DNA from: Aphodomonas sp964553125 | Lineage (GTDB): Bacteria; Bacillota; Clostridia; Christensenellales; Aristaeellaceae | NCBI GenBank assembly: GCA_964553125.1 | Contig: CAZKJW010000028.1 | Location: 1-22,827 of the forward strand | Length of the DNA: 22,827 bases | Direction of reading: 5' to 3' | In this document: in pieces, positions 6,872 to 14,858 of the stretch | Numbering within the stretch: the first letter of the stretch is position 1 | Layout: each line of letters opens with the position of its first letter | Position numbers and translations under genes: made by a program | The notes under the pieces: generated by a model | The model's input: the letters and a program-made list of their open reading frames with translations, nothing else | Databases searched by the model: none | Told to the model about the DNA's origin: nothing

Positions 6872-7294
6872 ATGCTTGAAACGCTGAAAGCGCTCTATCG
6901 GAAATACCGTTCCGTTTTCTGGTATCTCGTCACCGGCGGCCTGACGACGCTGACGAACATCGCGGTTTTCTGGGCGCTCTACGAGCTGGCCGGCGCGCCG
7001 CTTCAGGCGGCGAATATCGCCGCGTGGGCGATTGCGATCATCGTGGCGTTCTGCGGCAACAAGTATCTCGCCTTCGGCAGCCGCGCCAAGGGCAAGGGCA
7101 TGGCGCGGGAAGCCGCAGTGTTCCTCCTCATGCGCCTGCTGACGCTGGGGTTTGAGGCCGCGTTCCTGCACGTTTCCATTGTGCTGCTCGGCTGGAGCGC
7201 GCTGCCGGCGAAGATCGTCGATAATATCGCCGTCATCATTCTGAATTATGTTCTCAGCAAAGCGTTCGTTTTCGGAAATAAAACGTCGAAATAA
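6872..7294 (+). CDS. GtrA family membrane protein, 140 aa
   Basis: GtrA-family proteins are small four-helix membrane proteins thought to move polyprenyl-phosphate-linked sugars across the membrane for cell-surface glycosylation. The first helix carries the family pattern (FWYLVTGGLTTLTNIAVFWA, about residues 16-35). Further helices lie near AANIAAWAIAIIVAFCGNKY, VFLLMRLLTLGFEAAFLHVS and IVDNIAVIILNYVLSKAFVF. The C-terminal NYVLSKAFVF is typical. The length of 140 residues is usual. The ATG at 6872 follows AAGGGG at a rather long distance of 11 bases. A TTG at 6851 or GTG at 6860 would add only a few residues without a better site. No glycosyltransferase lies beside it. Confidence 0.88.
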   Translation: MLETLKALYRKYRSVFWYLVTGGLTTLTNIAVFWALYELAGAPLQAANIAAWAIAIIVAFCGNKYLAFGSRAKGKGMAREAAVFLLMRLLTLGFEAAFLHVSIVLLGWSALPAKIVDNIAVIILNYVLSKAFVFGNKTSK

Positions 7295-7346
7295 TTGCGA
7301 AAGTGTTACGAATGTATTAAATCTGTTAGTATTTTCGTTTTTGTTG

Positions 7347-7375
7347 ATGACAAAATGGTTAATCAATGGTATTAT
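7347..7375 (+). promoter_or_regulatory. Candidate sigma-A promoter of the 164-aa gene
   Basis: ATGACA (7347-7352) and TATTAT (7370-7375) are 17 bp apart, 46 bp upstream of the start codon. They lie in a visibly AT-rich stretch (about 7285-7400) that contrasts with the GC-rich surroundings. Confidence 0.55.
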
Positions 7376-7421
7376 ATATCCGCTGAATGCGAATGATTTC
7401 CTTGAGGGGGGAAATACATAC

Positions 7422-7916
7422 ATGGATCGTCCGATCGTATCGCTTTGCGAGATGGCAATGAACGAAAGCATCGCCACCACCTGCTGCTATAAGTGGAATG
7501 GCGTGAGCATAACAGGCAGCGCGTCCGTGCTGCACGGCGGCAAGCTGAAAAGAGAAAGCAGCACCCGCTACTTCTTCTTGGAGGGCGGAGAGATTCCCGG
7601 CGTCTGGCTGGATAAGTCCATCAAGATTCGCCCGCTGACCGCTTCTTTTGCCAGCGGCGTTACGTCCGTATGGCACGACGAAGAAAAATGGTACGTCGTG
7701 CGCGATGGAAAGACCATCCAGGTGACGGACGAATACGGCAAGGTCATTTCTTCCAACGGCATGTTCACCACCGGCAACATCCTTGGCAACAAAAACCGCT
7801 ACAACCGGCAGACGACGTACACCATCATGCACGTCGGCTCCACCAGCGCGCACTATCAGTGGACAAGTGGCAACAACTGGCGGCCGGATCATCTCGCGGT
7901 GCAGTATTCTTCCTAA
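7422..7916 (+). CDS. Unrecognised 164-aa protein with N-terminal cysteine cluster
   Basis: I do not recognise this protein. It starts at ATG 7422, ten bases after a strong GAGGGGGG site; the frame is open upstream to 7248, but that part overlaps gtrA. There is no signal peptide or membrane helix. All three cysteines lie in the first 22 residues (Cys9, Cys21, Cys22), in a segment reading CEMAMNESIATTCCYKWNG. The rest is polar and aromatic, with strand-like stretches (KWYVVRDGKTIQVTDEYGKV) and a C-terminal part rich in Asn, Thr, Trp and His (TIMHVGSTSAHYQWTSGNNW). The short leader-like start could suggest a modified-peptide precursor or a coat/surface protein, but no modifying enzyme is nearby. 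It has its own promoter and terminator. Confidence 0.75.
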   Translation: MDRPIVSLCEMAMNESIATTCCYKWNGVSITGSASVLHGGKLKRESSTRYFFLEGGEIPGVWLDKSIKIRPLTASFASGVTSVWHDEEKWYVVRDGKTIQVTDEYGKVISSNGMFTTGNILGNKNRYNRQTTYTIMHVGSTSAHYQWTSGNNWRPDHLAVQYSS

Positions 7917-7936
7917 AGCAAAGAGATGCAAAAATC

Positions 7937-7959
7937 AACTCGCTTCGGCGAGTTTTTTT
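7937..7959 (+). terminator. Terminator after the 164-aa gene
   Basis: AACTCGC (7937-7943) pairs with GCGAGTT (7948-7954) around a TTCG loop, and the T-run continues to 7959. It is a textbook rho-independent terminator 21 bp past the stop. Confidence 0.93.
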
Positions 7960-8328
7960 GTGCCGCAAATGCGGCCGCATGCCCGGCAGATGCTGTCGCC
8001 GCCGGTTCAGCCGGTGTTTGCTGATGCGTCTCAAGGCGCGCCGAATCGTCCGGCAACCGAATGGTTGTCTCAGTCCGCCGCGAAAGCGGCCTGCTTTTAT
8101 GCAATTGATTGCAGATGTACCCGGCAATCTTTTCCTTCTTTTTCCCTGCGCAAAGATGCCTGACGGCTGATAAACTTTGTGTGTCGTTTCTCCAAAATGA
8201 TGCCCCCTTGTCGCCTTTTTGCGGTTGCCGAACCTCTTTAAGTTTAGCAAAGGCAGCGCCTTTCATCTAAAGGTTTTCTTTCCTCATCAACCCTCTGGCG
8301 GTTCAGTAACGCGAAAGCGATACAACAT
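7960..8328. other. Gene-free region with several hairpins; possible structured RNA or intergenic repeat
   Basis: About 370 bp between two terminators holds no ORF with a convincing ribosome binding site, although several frames are open. It contains a NotI-like palindrome ATGCGGCCGCAT (7969-7980), the hairpin CAACC-GAAT-GGTTG (8054-8067) and the GNRA-like hairpin GCCGC-GAAA-GCGGC (8077-8090). The part from about 8100 to 8300 is less GC-rich than the flanks and has runs of T and C. No known riboswitch was recognised. The strand of any RNA is undetermined. Confidence 0.35.
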
Positions 8329-8377
8329 AAAAAGCGTCCGGCGCGCCGTCCCTTTCAGGCGGCGAACCGGGCGCTTT
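8329..8377 (-). terminator. Terminator of the comM-dprA-topA-trmFO-hslVU cluster
   Basis: On the minus strand AAAGCGCCCGG (8377-8367) pairs with CCGGACGCTTT (8341-8331) with one mismatch, and T residues follow to 8329. It lies just downstream of the hslU stop and closes the operon. Confidence 0.82.
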
Positions 8378-8398
8378 GCTTTTTGCGAGAGCAACCCC

Positions 8399-9760
8399 TC
8401 AGAGAATATACTTTTTCAGGTCACGCGTCTTGGCGTCGGAGCTGAGATGCGCGCGCACGTAATCGCCGTTGATCGGCAGCGTAAACTCCGGCATACTGCC
8501 GTCCGCGTTGAAGGAGATATCGTCCAGCAGCGTCTCAAAGATCGTCACAAGGCGACGCGCGCCGATATCCTCGCCGTTTTCATTGGCAAGCGCGGCGGCC
8601 TCTGCCAGCGCGTCCAGCGCGCTGTCCTCAAACTGGAGCCGCACATGGTCAACCAGCAGCAGGGCGCTGTATTGCTTGGTGAGCGCGTTTTCCGGCTGCG
8701 TGAGAATGAGGCGGAAATCCTCCTTGGTGAGCGAGTTGAGCGTGACGCGCACCGGGAAACGCCCCTGCAATTCGGGGATGAGGTCGGTCACCTTCGCCAC
8801 ATGGAACGCGCCCGCGGCGATGAACAGCATGAAGTCCGTCTTGACCGGGCCGTATTTGGTGTTCACCGTGCTGCCCTCGACGATGGGCAGAATATCGCGC
8901 TGCACGCCTTCGCGGCTCACGTCCGGGCCATGCCCACCCGTGGAGCGCCCCGCCACCTTGTCGATTTCGTCGATGAACACAATGCCGTCCTGCTCGGCGC
9001 GGCGCAGCGCTTCTTCAGTCACCGCGTCCATGTCGATCAGCTTGGATTCTTCCTCCTCCATGAGGATCTTGCGCGCTTCGTGAATCTTCACGCGGCGCAG
9101 CTTTGTCTTTTTCGGCATCATGCCGCCCATGACCGTGCCGATGGCGATGCTCGAACCGTTGACCTCCAGCGGCGGCGGCACGTCCTCCACCTCGATCTCG
9201 ATCTCGGTATCCTCCAGCTCGCCGCGGCGAAGCCGCTCAAGAATCTCGTCGTGCTTTCCGCGGATGCGCTGCTGCTCCTCCTCGGGAAGAGCGGGCGTCT
9301 TGGGCTTATTGCCCAGCAGCACGTCGATGGGGTTTGTTTTCTCCTTCGGCGGGTTGACGATCAGCGTGGCCAGCCTGTCCTCCACAATCACCGCCGCGCG
9401 GGTTTTGACGCGCTCGGCGTGCTGCGCCTTGACCATGCGGATGGCCGCTTCGACAAGGTCGCGGATGATCGACTCCACGTCGCGCCCGACATAGCCAACC
9501 TCGGTGAACTTCGTCGCCTCCACCTTGACGAACGGCGCGTCCACCAGCTTCGCCAGACGGCGGGCAATTTCAGTTTTGCCCACGCCCGTCGGGCCGGACA
9601 TGAGGATATTCTTCGGCGCGATTTCCTCGCGCATCGCCTCGGGCAGCTGCGCGCGGCGATAGCGGTTGCGCAGCGCAATGGCGACGGCGCGTTTTGCGTC
9701 GGTCTGCCCGACGATAAAACGATCCAGCTCTTTTACGATCTCTTTCGGCGTCAGCTGCAT
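8399..9760 (-). CDS. hslU: HslU (ClpY), ATPase subunit of the HslUV protease, 453 aa
   Basis: HslU is an AAA+ unfoldase that forms a hexamer, unfolds substrate proteins and feeds them into the HslV peptidase. The N-terminus MQLTPKEIVKELDRFIVGQ is typical. Walker A GPTGVGKT spans residues 56-63, and the pore loop GYVG is at 89-92. Walker B GIVFIDEIDK and the family signature GHGPDVSREGVQRDILPIVE follow the inserted I-domain. The C-terminus DLKKYIL matches the tail that docks into HslV. The frame is open for 28 further codons upstream, but those lie inside hslV. The start at 9760 is one base after the hslV stop and has GGAGG within the hslV end. A terminator follows directly; codY, next in B. 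subtilis, is not here. Confidence 0.98.
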   Translation of the reverse strand: MQLTPKEIVKELDRFIVGQTDAKRAVAIALRNRYRRAQLPEAMREEIAPKNILMSGPTGVGKTEIARRLAKLVDAPFVKVEATKFTEVGYVGRDVESIIRDLVEAAIRMVKAQHAERVKTRAAVIVEDRLATLIVNPPKEKTNPIDVLLGNKPKTPALPEEEQQRIRGKHDEILERLRRGELEDTEIEIEVEDVPPPLEVNGSSIAIGTVMGGMMPKKTKLRRVKIHEARKILMEEEESKLIDMDAVTEEALRRAEQDGIVFIDEIDKVAGRSTGGHGPDVSREGVQRDILPIVEGSTVNTKYGPVKTDFMLFIAAGAFHVAKVTDLIPELQGRFPVRVTLNSLTKEDFRLILTQPENALTKQYSALLLVDHVRLQFEDSALDALAEAAALANENGEDIGARRLVTIFETLLDDISFNADGSMPEFTLPINGDYVRAHLSSDAKTRDLKKYIL

Positions 9761-9761
9761 G

Positions 9762-10301
9762 TTATACGTCCTCCACCGTGATATGGTCGTTGGTGTAAAC
9801 GCAGATGGACGCGGCGACGTGCAGCGCCGCCTCGGCGATTTCATGCGCGGTCATTTCCGTGTGGCGCATGAGCGCGCGCGCGGCGGAGAGCGCGTAATTG
9901 CCGCCCGAGCCGATGGCGCACACACCGTCGTCCGGCGCGATAACCTCGCCCGTGCCGCTGATGATGAGCATCCCGCTCTGATCGGCGACGATCATCATCG
10001 CCTCGAGCTTGCGCATCGCCTGATCGCGCCGCCATTCCTGCGCCAGCTCCACGGCCGCGCGTTCCAGATTGAAGCCGAACTGCTCCATCTTCTCCTCAAA
10101 GCGGCCGCTCAGCGCAAACGCATCGGAAACCGTGCCCGCAAAGCCGCTGACGACCTTTCCGCCGCAGATGCGGCGAACTTTGACGGCGCCGCCCTTGAAG
10201 ATGGTATGCTCGCCCATGGTGACCTGCCCGTCCCCGGCGACGGCGCATTTCCCGTCGCGCCAGACGCCGCAAATGGTTGTGCCTTTCAATTCCATGCTCA
10301 C
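9762..10301 (-). CDS. hslV: HslV (ClpQ), peptidase subunit of the HslUV protease, 179 aa
   Basis: HslV is a proteasome-beta-like N-terminal nucleophile peptidase that forms a double hexamer capped by HslU. The family core is complete: GTTI at the expected catalytic threonine, AGDGQVTMG, GFAGTVSDAF, RKLEAMMIVAD, SGTGEVIAPDDGVCAIGSGG and CVYTND. Threonine 8 (or 2-7 residues in, depending on the start) should be the nucleophile after removal or exposure past a short leader, as in B. subtilis ClpQ. The GTG start at 10301 overlaps the trmFO stop by four bases (GTGA) and is five bases from GAGGAG. The ATG at 10295 is the alternative, 11 bases away. It is translationally linked to trmFO upstream and hslU downstream. 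Confidence 0.97.
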   Translation of the reverse strand: MSMELKGTTICGVWRDGKCAVAGDGQVTMGEHTIFKGGAVKVRRICGGKVVSGFAGTVSDAFALSGRFEEKMEQFGFNLERAAVELAQEWRRDQAMRKLEAMMIVADQSGMLIISGTGEVIAPDDGVCAIGSGGNYALSAARALMRHTEMTAHEIAEAALHVAASICVYTNDHITVEDV

Positions 10302-11593
10302 AGAAACTCCTCTTTCATCGCTTCAAGCGTTTCCAGCGAGCGCGCGGCCACGGCCTCGTAGCGCTCGACCTTGTTACGGATTCTTTTGGGATATTCGTCA
10401 ATGATGCCGAAGGTTGCGCTCATCGGCTGATAATCTCGGTTCGGGCCGCAGACGTGGCGTCCGAGCGCGCCCATCGCCGTCACGGTCGGAAATTCGTTCA
10501 CCGGCAGGCCGCGCATCCGCCGCGCCAGCGAGATGCCGGCGACAAGGCCGCTTGCGGCCGATTCGACATAGCCCTCCACGCCGGTCATCTGTCCGGCGAA
10601 ATACACGCCCGGCGTGTCGATCACCTCGAAGGTGCGGCTCAGGATGCCCGGCGCGTTGAGGAACGTATTGCGGTGCATCACGCCGTAGCGCGCAAACTCC
10701 GCGTGCGCAAGCCCGGGGATCATGCCGAAAACGCGCTTCTGCTCCGGGAACGCCAGCCGCGTCTGGAAGCCGACGAGGTTATAGAGCGTGCCGGCGGAAT
10801 CGTCCTGCCGCAGCTGCACGTTGGCAAAGGGGCGCTTGCCCGTCGCCGGATCGACCAGCCCGACGGGCTTCATCGGCCCATAGGCGAGCGCCAGAGCGCC
10901 GCGTTTGGCCAGCGTCTCCACGGGCATACAGCCCTCAAAAACCGCGCTTTCCTCAAAGCCGTGTACGGGCGCGGTGCGCGCGGCGATCAGCTCGTTGTAA
11001 AACGCGTAGTATTCTTCCTCCGTCATGGGGCAGTTGATGTAATCATCTCCGCCGCGCTCATAGCGCGAAGCACGGAAGACCCGGCTTTCGTCAATCGATT
11101 CCAGCGTGACGATGGGCGCCGCCGCGTCATAAAAGCTGAGCGTGTGGAAGCGCTCCTGAATGGCCGCCGCCATGGCGTCGCTCGTGAGCGGGCCCGTCGC
11201 GATGATCGCGGGCGCGTGCGGCATTTCGGTCTGCTCGCGTTCCTCGACGGTCACAAGGGGATGCTCGCGCAGCGCGCGGGTGACGTGCTGCGAAAACGTA
11301 TCGCGATCGACCGCCAACGCGCCGCCGGCCGGCACGCGGCTCGCATCCGCCGCCCGCATGATGAGCGAGTCAAAGCGGCGCATCTCCTCCTTGAGAAGCC
11401 CGCAGGCGTTGGAAAGCCTGTCGGCCTTGAGCGAGTTGGAACAGACAAGCTCCGCAAAGCCGTCCGCATGATGGGCGGGCGTGCGCTTTGCGGGCTTCAT
11501 TTCTACGATGGTGACGGGGATGCCGCGGCGGGCAAGCTGCCACGCGGCTTCACTTCCGGCGAGCCCCGCGCCGTAAACAAATGCGCGCTCCAT
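10298..11593 (-). CDS. trmFO: TrmFO, folate/FAD-dependent tRNA uracil-54 C5-methyltransferase, 431 aa
   Basis: TrmFO makes 5-methyluridine at position 54 in the T-loop of tRNA, using 5,10-methylene-tetrahydrofolate as carbon donor and reduced FAD; it replaces the SAM-dependent TrmA in many Gram-positive bacteria. The N-terminal FAD-binding motif is GAGLAGSEAAW (residues 8-18). The conserved LVCSNSLKAD carries Cys51, matching a catalytic-region cysteine of the family. FEGCMPVETLAKRG and the C-terminal GVYFAGQMTGVEGYVESAAS are also diagnostic. The length is normal. The ATG at 11593 abuts the topA stop with no intervening base, and the stop overlaps the hslV start, so it sits in the middle of a tightly coupled operon. 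Confidence 0.97.
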   Translation of the reverse strand: MERAFVYGAGLAGSEAAWQLARRGIPVTIVEMKPAKRTPAHHADGFAELVCSNSLKADRLSNACGLLKEEMRRFDSLIMRAADASRVPAGGALAVDRDTFSQHVTRALREHPLVTVEEREQTEMPHAPAIIATGPLTSDAMAAAIQERFHTLSFYDAAAPIVTLESIDESRVFRASRYERGGDDYINCPMTEEEYYAFYNELIAARTAPVHGFEESAVFEGCMPVETLAKRGALALAYGPMKPVGLVDPATGKRPFANVQLRQDDSAGTLYNLVGFQTRLAFPEQKRVFGMIPGLAHAEFARYGVMHRNTFLNAPGILSRTFEVIDTPGVYFAGQMTGVEGYVESAASGLVAGISLARRMRGLPVNEFPTVTAMGALGRHVCGPNRDYQPMSATFGIIDEYPKRIRNKVERYEAVAARSLETLEAMKEEFL

Positions 11594-13705
11594 TTATTCT
11601 TCCGTGTTCTCCTGCGTCTCTTCCTCGGGCGCTTTCTCGCGGTGGCGGCAGGATTCGTTGCTGCAAAGATACCAGTTGCCGTTCTTGCGGCTCTCCTTGA
11701 GCGTCATATAGCTGCCGCACACGGGGCACTTCTCGGCCACGGGCTTATCCCACGAAACGAAAGCGCACTCCGGATAATTCTTGCAGCCATAGAACTTGCG
11801 GCCCTTGCGGCTCGTTTTTTCAAGGATCGGCGCGCCGCACGTGGGGCATGGAACCCCGATTTCGATGAGAATCGCTTTCGTGCCGCGGCAGTCCGGGAAA
11901 CGGGAGCAGGCAAGGAACTTGCCATAGCGCCCCATTTTGTAAACCATCGGCGCGCCGCACAGCTCGCATTTCTCTTCGCTCACCTCGTCCTCAATCTTGA
12001 CCTTTTCAATCGCCTGCTCGGCTTTCTCAAGCGTCTCGGAGAACGGGCCGTAGAAGTCGCGGATGACGTCCTTCCAAGGCGTGTTTTCTTCTTCGATGCG
12101 GTCGAGCTTGTTTTCCATATCGGCCGTGAACTGCGCGTCGACGATGTCGGAGAAGTTCTCGCACATCATCTGCGTCACCATGCGCCCCAGCAGCGTCGGA
12201 TACAGGCGGCGCTGCTCGCGGGTCACGTAGCCGCGGGCAATGATGGTGGAGATGGTCGGCGCGTAGGTGCTCGGGCGGCCGATGCCCTTTTCCTCCAGCG
12301 CGTGAACGAGCGAGGCTTCGGTGTAGCGCGCGGGCGGCTGGGTGAAGTGCTGCTCGGCGGACGCGTCGTCAAGCGTTGCGGCGTCGCCCACAGAAAGCAG
12401 CGGCAGCGTCGTCTCGGTGCTGACCACTTCATCGTCCGTGCCTTCTTCATACACTGACGTGAAGCCCGCAAACTTCTTATGCTCGCCATAGAAGCGCAGC
12501 ACCACACCGTCCTCGCCGGTAATCTCGGCGGTTTCGGTGTCGTAAAGCGCGGGCGTCATCTGGCTGGCAAGGAAGCGCAGGTAGATCAGCCGGTAGAGGT
12601 TATACTGGTCGCGCGTGAGCGAAGCCTTGACGTTTTCCGGCCGGCGGGTCACGTCGGTCGGGCGGATGGCTTCGTGCGCGTCCTGGGCGCGTGTGCGCCC
12701 CTTATATACATTGGGCGTTTCCGGCAGGTACGCCGCGCCGTACTGCTCGGGGATATACGCGCGCACGGCGGCGACGGCTTCGTCGGACAGCCGCACAGAG
12801 TCGGTACGGATATAGGTAATCAGACCCACCGTGCCTTCGCCCTCAATGTCCACGCCCTCGTAGAGCTGCTGCGCGATCTGCATCGTTTTCGCGGTGGTGA
12901 AGCGCAGCTTGCGGGACGCCTCCTGCTGAAGGTTCGGCGTGGTGAACGGCGGCGAGGGATTTTTTCTGCGCTCCGCGCGCTTGTCGGTGGCGACGGAAAG
13001 CCCGCCGTGACGGATCTTCTCCACGGCGGCCTTCGCCTCGGCTTCGCCGTGAATTTCAGGGCGATACAGCCGTGCGGCGAAACTCTTGCCGCCGGCGGTC
13101 AGCTTCGTCGTCACGTCCCAGTATTCTTCCGGAATGAACGCGTCGATTTCGTCCTCGCGATCGACGATCATGCGCGTGGCGACGGACTGCACGCGACCCG
13201 CGCTCAGCCCCTTTTTCACCTTCACCCACAGAAGCGGGCTGATCTTATAGCCCACCAGCCGGTCGAGCACGCGCCGCGCCTGCTGCGCGTTGACCAGCGG
13301 CATTTTCACCGCGCGCGGGTGCTTGATCGCTTCCTTGACGGCCTTTGCCGTGATCTCATGGAACTCCACGCGGCACGGGGAATCCGGGTCAATCTTGAGG
13401 ATATACGCCAGATGCCACGAGATCGCTTCGCCCTCGCGGTCCGGGTCGGTTGCGAGCAGGATCTGCGACGCGGTTTTTGCTTCCTTGCGCAGCCTGTCGA
13501 GCACGTCGCCGCGCCCACGGATCGTGATGTACTTGGGTTCAAAGTCGTTCTCCGGCCCTACGCCGATCTGCGATTTGGGCAAATCGCGCACGTGGCCGTT
13601 GCAGGCCTCCACCTTATAGCCGCGCCCGAGAAACTTGGCGATGGTGCGCGCCTTTGCCGGTGATTCGACGATCACCAGCTTATGCTTCGTTGCTGCCAAT
13701 TTCAA
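11594..13705 (-). CDS. topA: DNA topoisomerase I (TopA), 703 aa
   Basis: Type IA topoisomerase that relaxes negative supercoils by passing one strand through a transient break in the other. The Toprim domain starts at KLVIVESPAKARTIAKFLG (residues 9-27) and has the metal-binding DPDREGE at 87-93. The strand-cleaving tyrosine is Tyr298 in GLITYIRTDS. The C-terminal 120 residues hold three four-cysteine zinc ribbons, beginning CELCGAP, CPTCGAP and CPVCGSY. All core motifs are intact and the length is typical of Bacillota. The start is non-ATG: TTG at 13705, four bases after AAAGGGG; a second TTG at 13699 has better spacing (ten bases), so either is possible. It follows dprA after 25 bp and abuts trmFO. 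Confidence 0.97.
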   Translation of the reverse strand: MKLAATKHKLVIVESPAKARTIAKFLGRGYKVEACNGHVRDLPKSQIGVGPENDFEPKYITIRGRGDVLDRLRKEAKTASQILLATDPDREGEAISWHLAYILKIDPDSPCRVEFHEITAKAVKEAIKHPRAVKMPLVNAQQARRVLDRLVGYKISPLLWVKVKKGLSAGRVQSVATRMIVDREDEIDAFIPEEYWDVTTKLTAGGKSFAARLYRPEIHGEAEAKAAVEKIRHGGLSVATDKRAERRKNPSPPFTTPNLQQEASRKLRFTTAKTMQIAQQLYEGVDIEGEGTVGLITYIRTDSVRLSDEAVAAVRAYIPEQYGAAYLPETPNVYKGRTRAQDAHEAIRPTDVTRRPENVKASLTRDQYNLYRLIYLRFLASQMTPALYDTETAEITGEDGVVLRFYGEHKKFAGFTSVYEEGTDDEVVSTETTLPLLSVGDAATLDDASAEQHFTQPPARYTEASLVHALEEKGIGRPSTYAPTISTIIARGYVTREQRRLYPTLLGRMVTQMMCENFSDIVDAQFTADMENKLDRIEEENTPWKDVIRDFYGPFSETLEKAEQAIEKVKIEDEVSEEKCELCGAPMVYKMGRYGKFLACSRFPDCRGTKAILIEIGVPCPTCGAPILEKTSRKGRKFYGCKNYPECAFVSWDKPVAEKCPVCGSYMTLKESRKNGNWYLCSNESCRHREKAPEEETQENTEE

Positions 13706-13730
13706 AGTACCCCTTTATATGAATAATTCG

Positions 13731-14846
13731 TCAGGAAAAATCGATTTCGTCCGCCCGCTCGAACATCCGTCCGGGCGTCTGTTTTATTATTCCCTGAATC
13801 TCCAGCGTTGTCAAGAGCGAATTCACCCGGTCCACGGGCATTGCGGAGGCTTCCACAAGCCCGTCCGTGTCCATCGGCCCGGCGGCAAGCAGGTTATACA
13901 GCCGCTGCTCGTCGATCGTCATGGGCAGGATTTTCGCCGCGCCCTGCGCGGTCGGAATCGCAATCTCCGGCCTGTGCCAGCCGAGATCGTCCACGATGTC
14001 GCGCGCGCCCGTCACAAGCCGCGCGCCCGAGCGGATGAGCTGATGCGAGCCTGCGCTCAGCACGCTGTCGGCCTGTCCCGGCACGGCAAACAGCTCGCGC
14101 CCCTGCGCGCGCGCAAAATCTGCCGTGAGAAGCGAGCCGGAGTGCCGCGACGCTTCCACCACCACGGTTCCCTCGCTCATGCCGCTGATGATGCGGTTGC
14201 GCGCGGGGAACACGCCGGCCTTGGGCGTGGTTCCGGGCGGGTTGGCGGAAATGATGCTGCCGCCGGTATCCAGCAGCTCCTCCGCGAGCGTCTGGTTTTC
14301 AGGCGGATACACCACGTCCACGCCGCTGCCGAACACCGCGACCGTCCGGCCTCCCACGTCGATTGCGCCGCGATGCGCGAAGCTGTCGATGCCTCGCGCA
14401 AACCCCGACACGACCGTCACGCCCATTTCGGCAAGCTCGCGACCGATGCGCCGCGCCATGCGGCTTCCGTAGGCCGAGCAGTTGCGCGAGCCGACCACGC
14501 CGACAAGCCGCGCGTCGTCAAGCATCGCGCAGCCGCGCACATACAGAATCGGCGGCGCGTCCGGAATCTCGCGCAGAAGCGCGGGGTATTCGCCATCCTC
14601 CCGGGTGACGGCCACCGCGCCGCATTTTTCCATGGAGCGCAGAAGTGCTTCCATATGGGCGTCGCCCCGCGCCTGCTGCAGGTTCGCGTTCAGCGCGCGC
14701 CCAAGAAACGCCGTCTCCTCCGGCGGCTGCTCCCATACGGCTGCGGCGGAACCGAACCGCTCCAGCAGCAGGTTGAAGCGCTGCGTTCCCATGCCCCGCA
14801 CGCTTGCCAGCCGAATCCATGCCAGCTGCGCCTGCGTATACGCCAT
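13731..14846 (-). CDS. dprA: DprA, DNA-processing protein, 371 aa
   Basis: DprA binds incoming single-stranded DNA during natural transformation and loads RecA; it is also widely kept in species not known to transform. An N-terminal helical region (MAYTQAQLAWIRLASVRGMG) is followed by the Rossmann-fold core: YPALLREIPDAPPILYVRG, VGVVGSRNCSAYG, VSGFARGID and KAGVFPARNRIISG. A C-terminal winged-helix domain (DEQRLYNLLAAGPMDTDGLV) is present. The ATG at 14846 is six bases from a strong AAGGAGGG, which overlaps the stop codon of comM. It lies between comM and topA, matching its position before topA in B. subtilis. Confidence 0.97.
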   Translation of the reverse strand: MAYTQAQLAWIRLASVRGMGTQRFNLLLERFGSAAAVWEQPPEETAFLGRALNANLQQARGDAHMEALLRSMEKCGAVAVTREDGEYPALLREIPDAPPILYVRGCAMLDDARLVGVVGSRNCSAYGSRMARRIGRELAEMGVTVVSGFARGIDSFAHRGAIDVGGRTVAVFGSGVDVVYPPENQTLAEELLDTGGSIISANPPGTTPKAGVFPARNRIISGMSEGTVVVEASRHSGSLLTADFARAQGRELFAVPGQADSVLSAGSHQLIRSGARLVTGARDIVDDLGWHRPEIAIPTAQGAAKILPMTIDEQRLYNLLAAGPMDTDGLVEASAMPVDRVNSLLTTLEIQGIIKQTPGRMFERADEIDFS

Positions 14847-14858
14847 CGTTTTCCCTCC

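Noticed and set aside
7825..8266. Overlapping ORFs of 110-166 codons in several frames after the 164-aa gene
   Set aside because: None has a convincing ribosome binding site, they overlap one another and a terminator, and their composition is Arg/Pro/Cys-rich as expected of random GC-rich frames.
9761..9844. 28-codon N-terminal extension of hslU
   Set aside because: It lies inside hslV in another frame, and the family N-terminus begins at MQLTPKEIV with a ribosome binding site before it.
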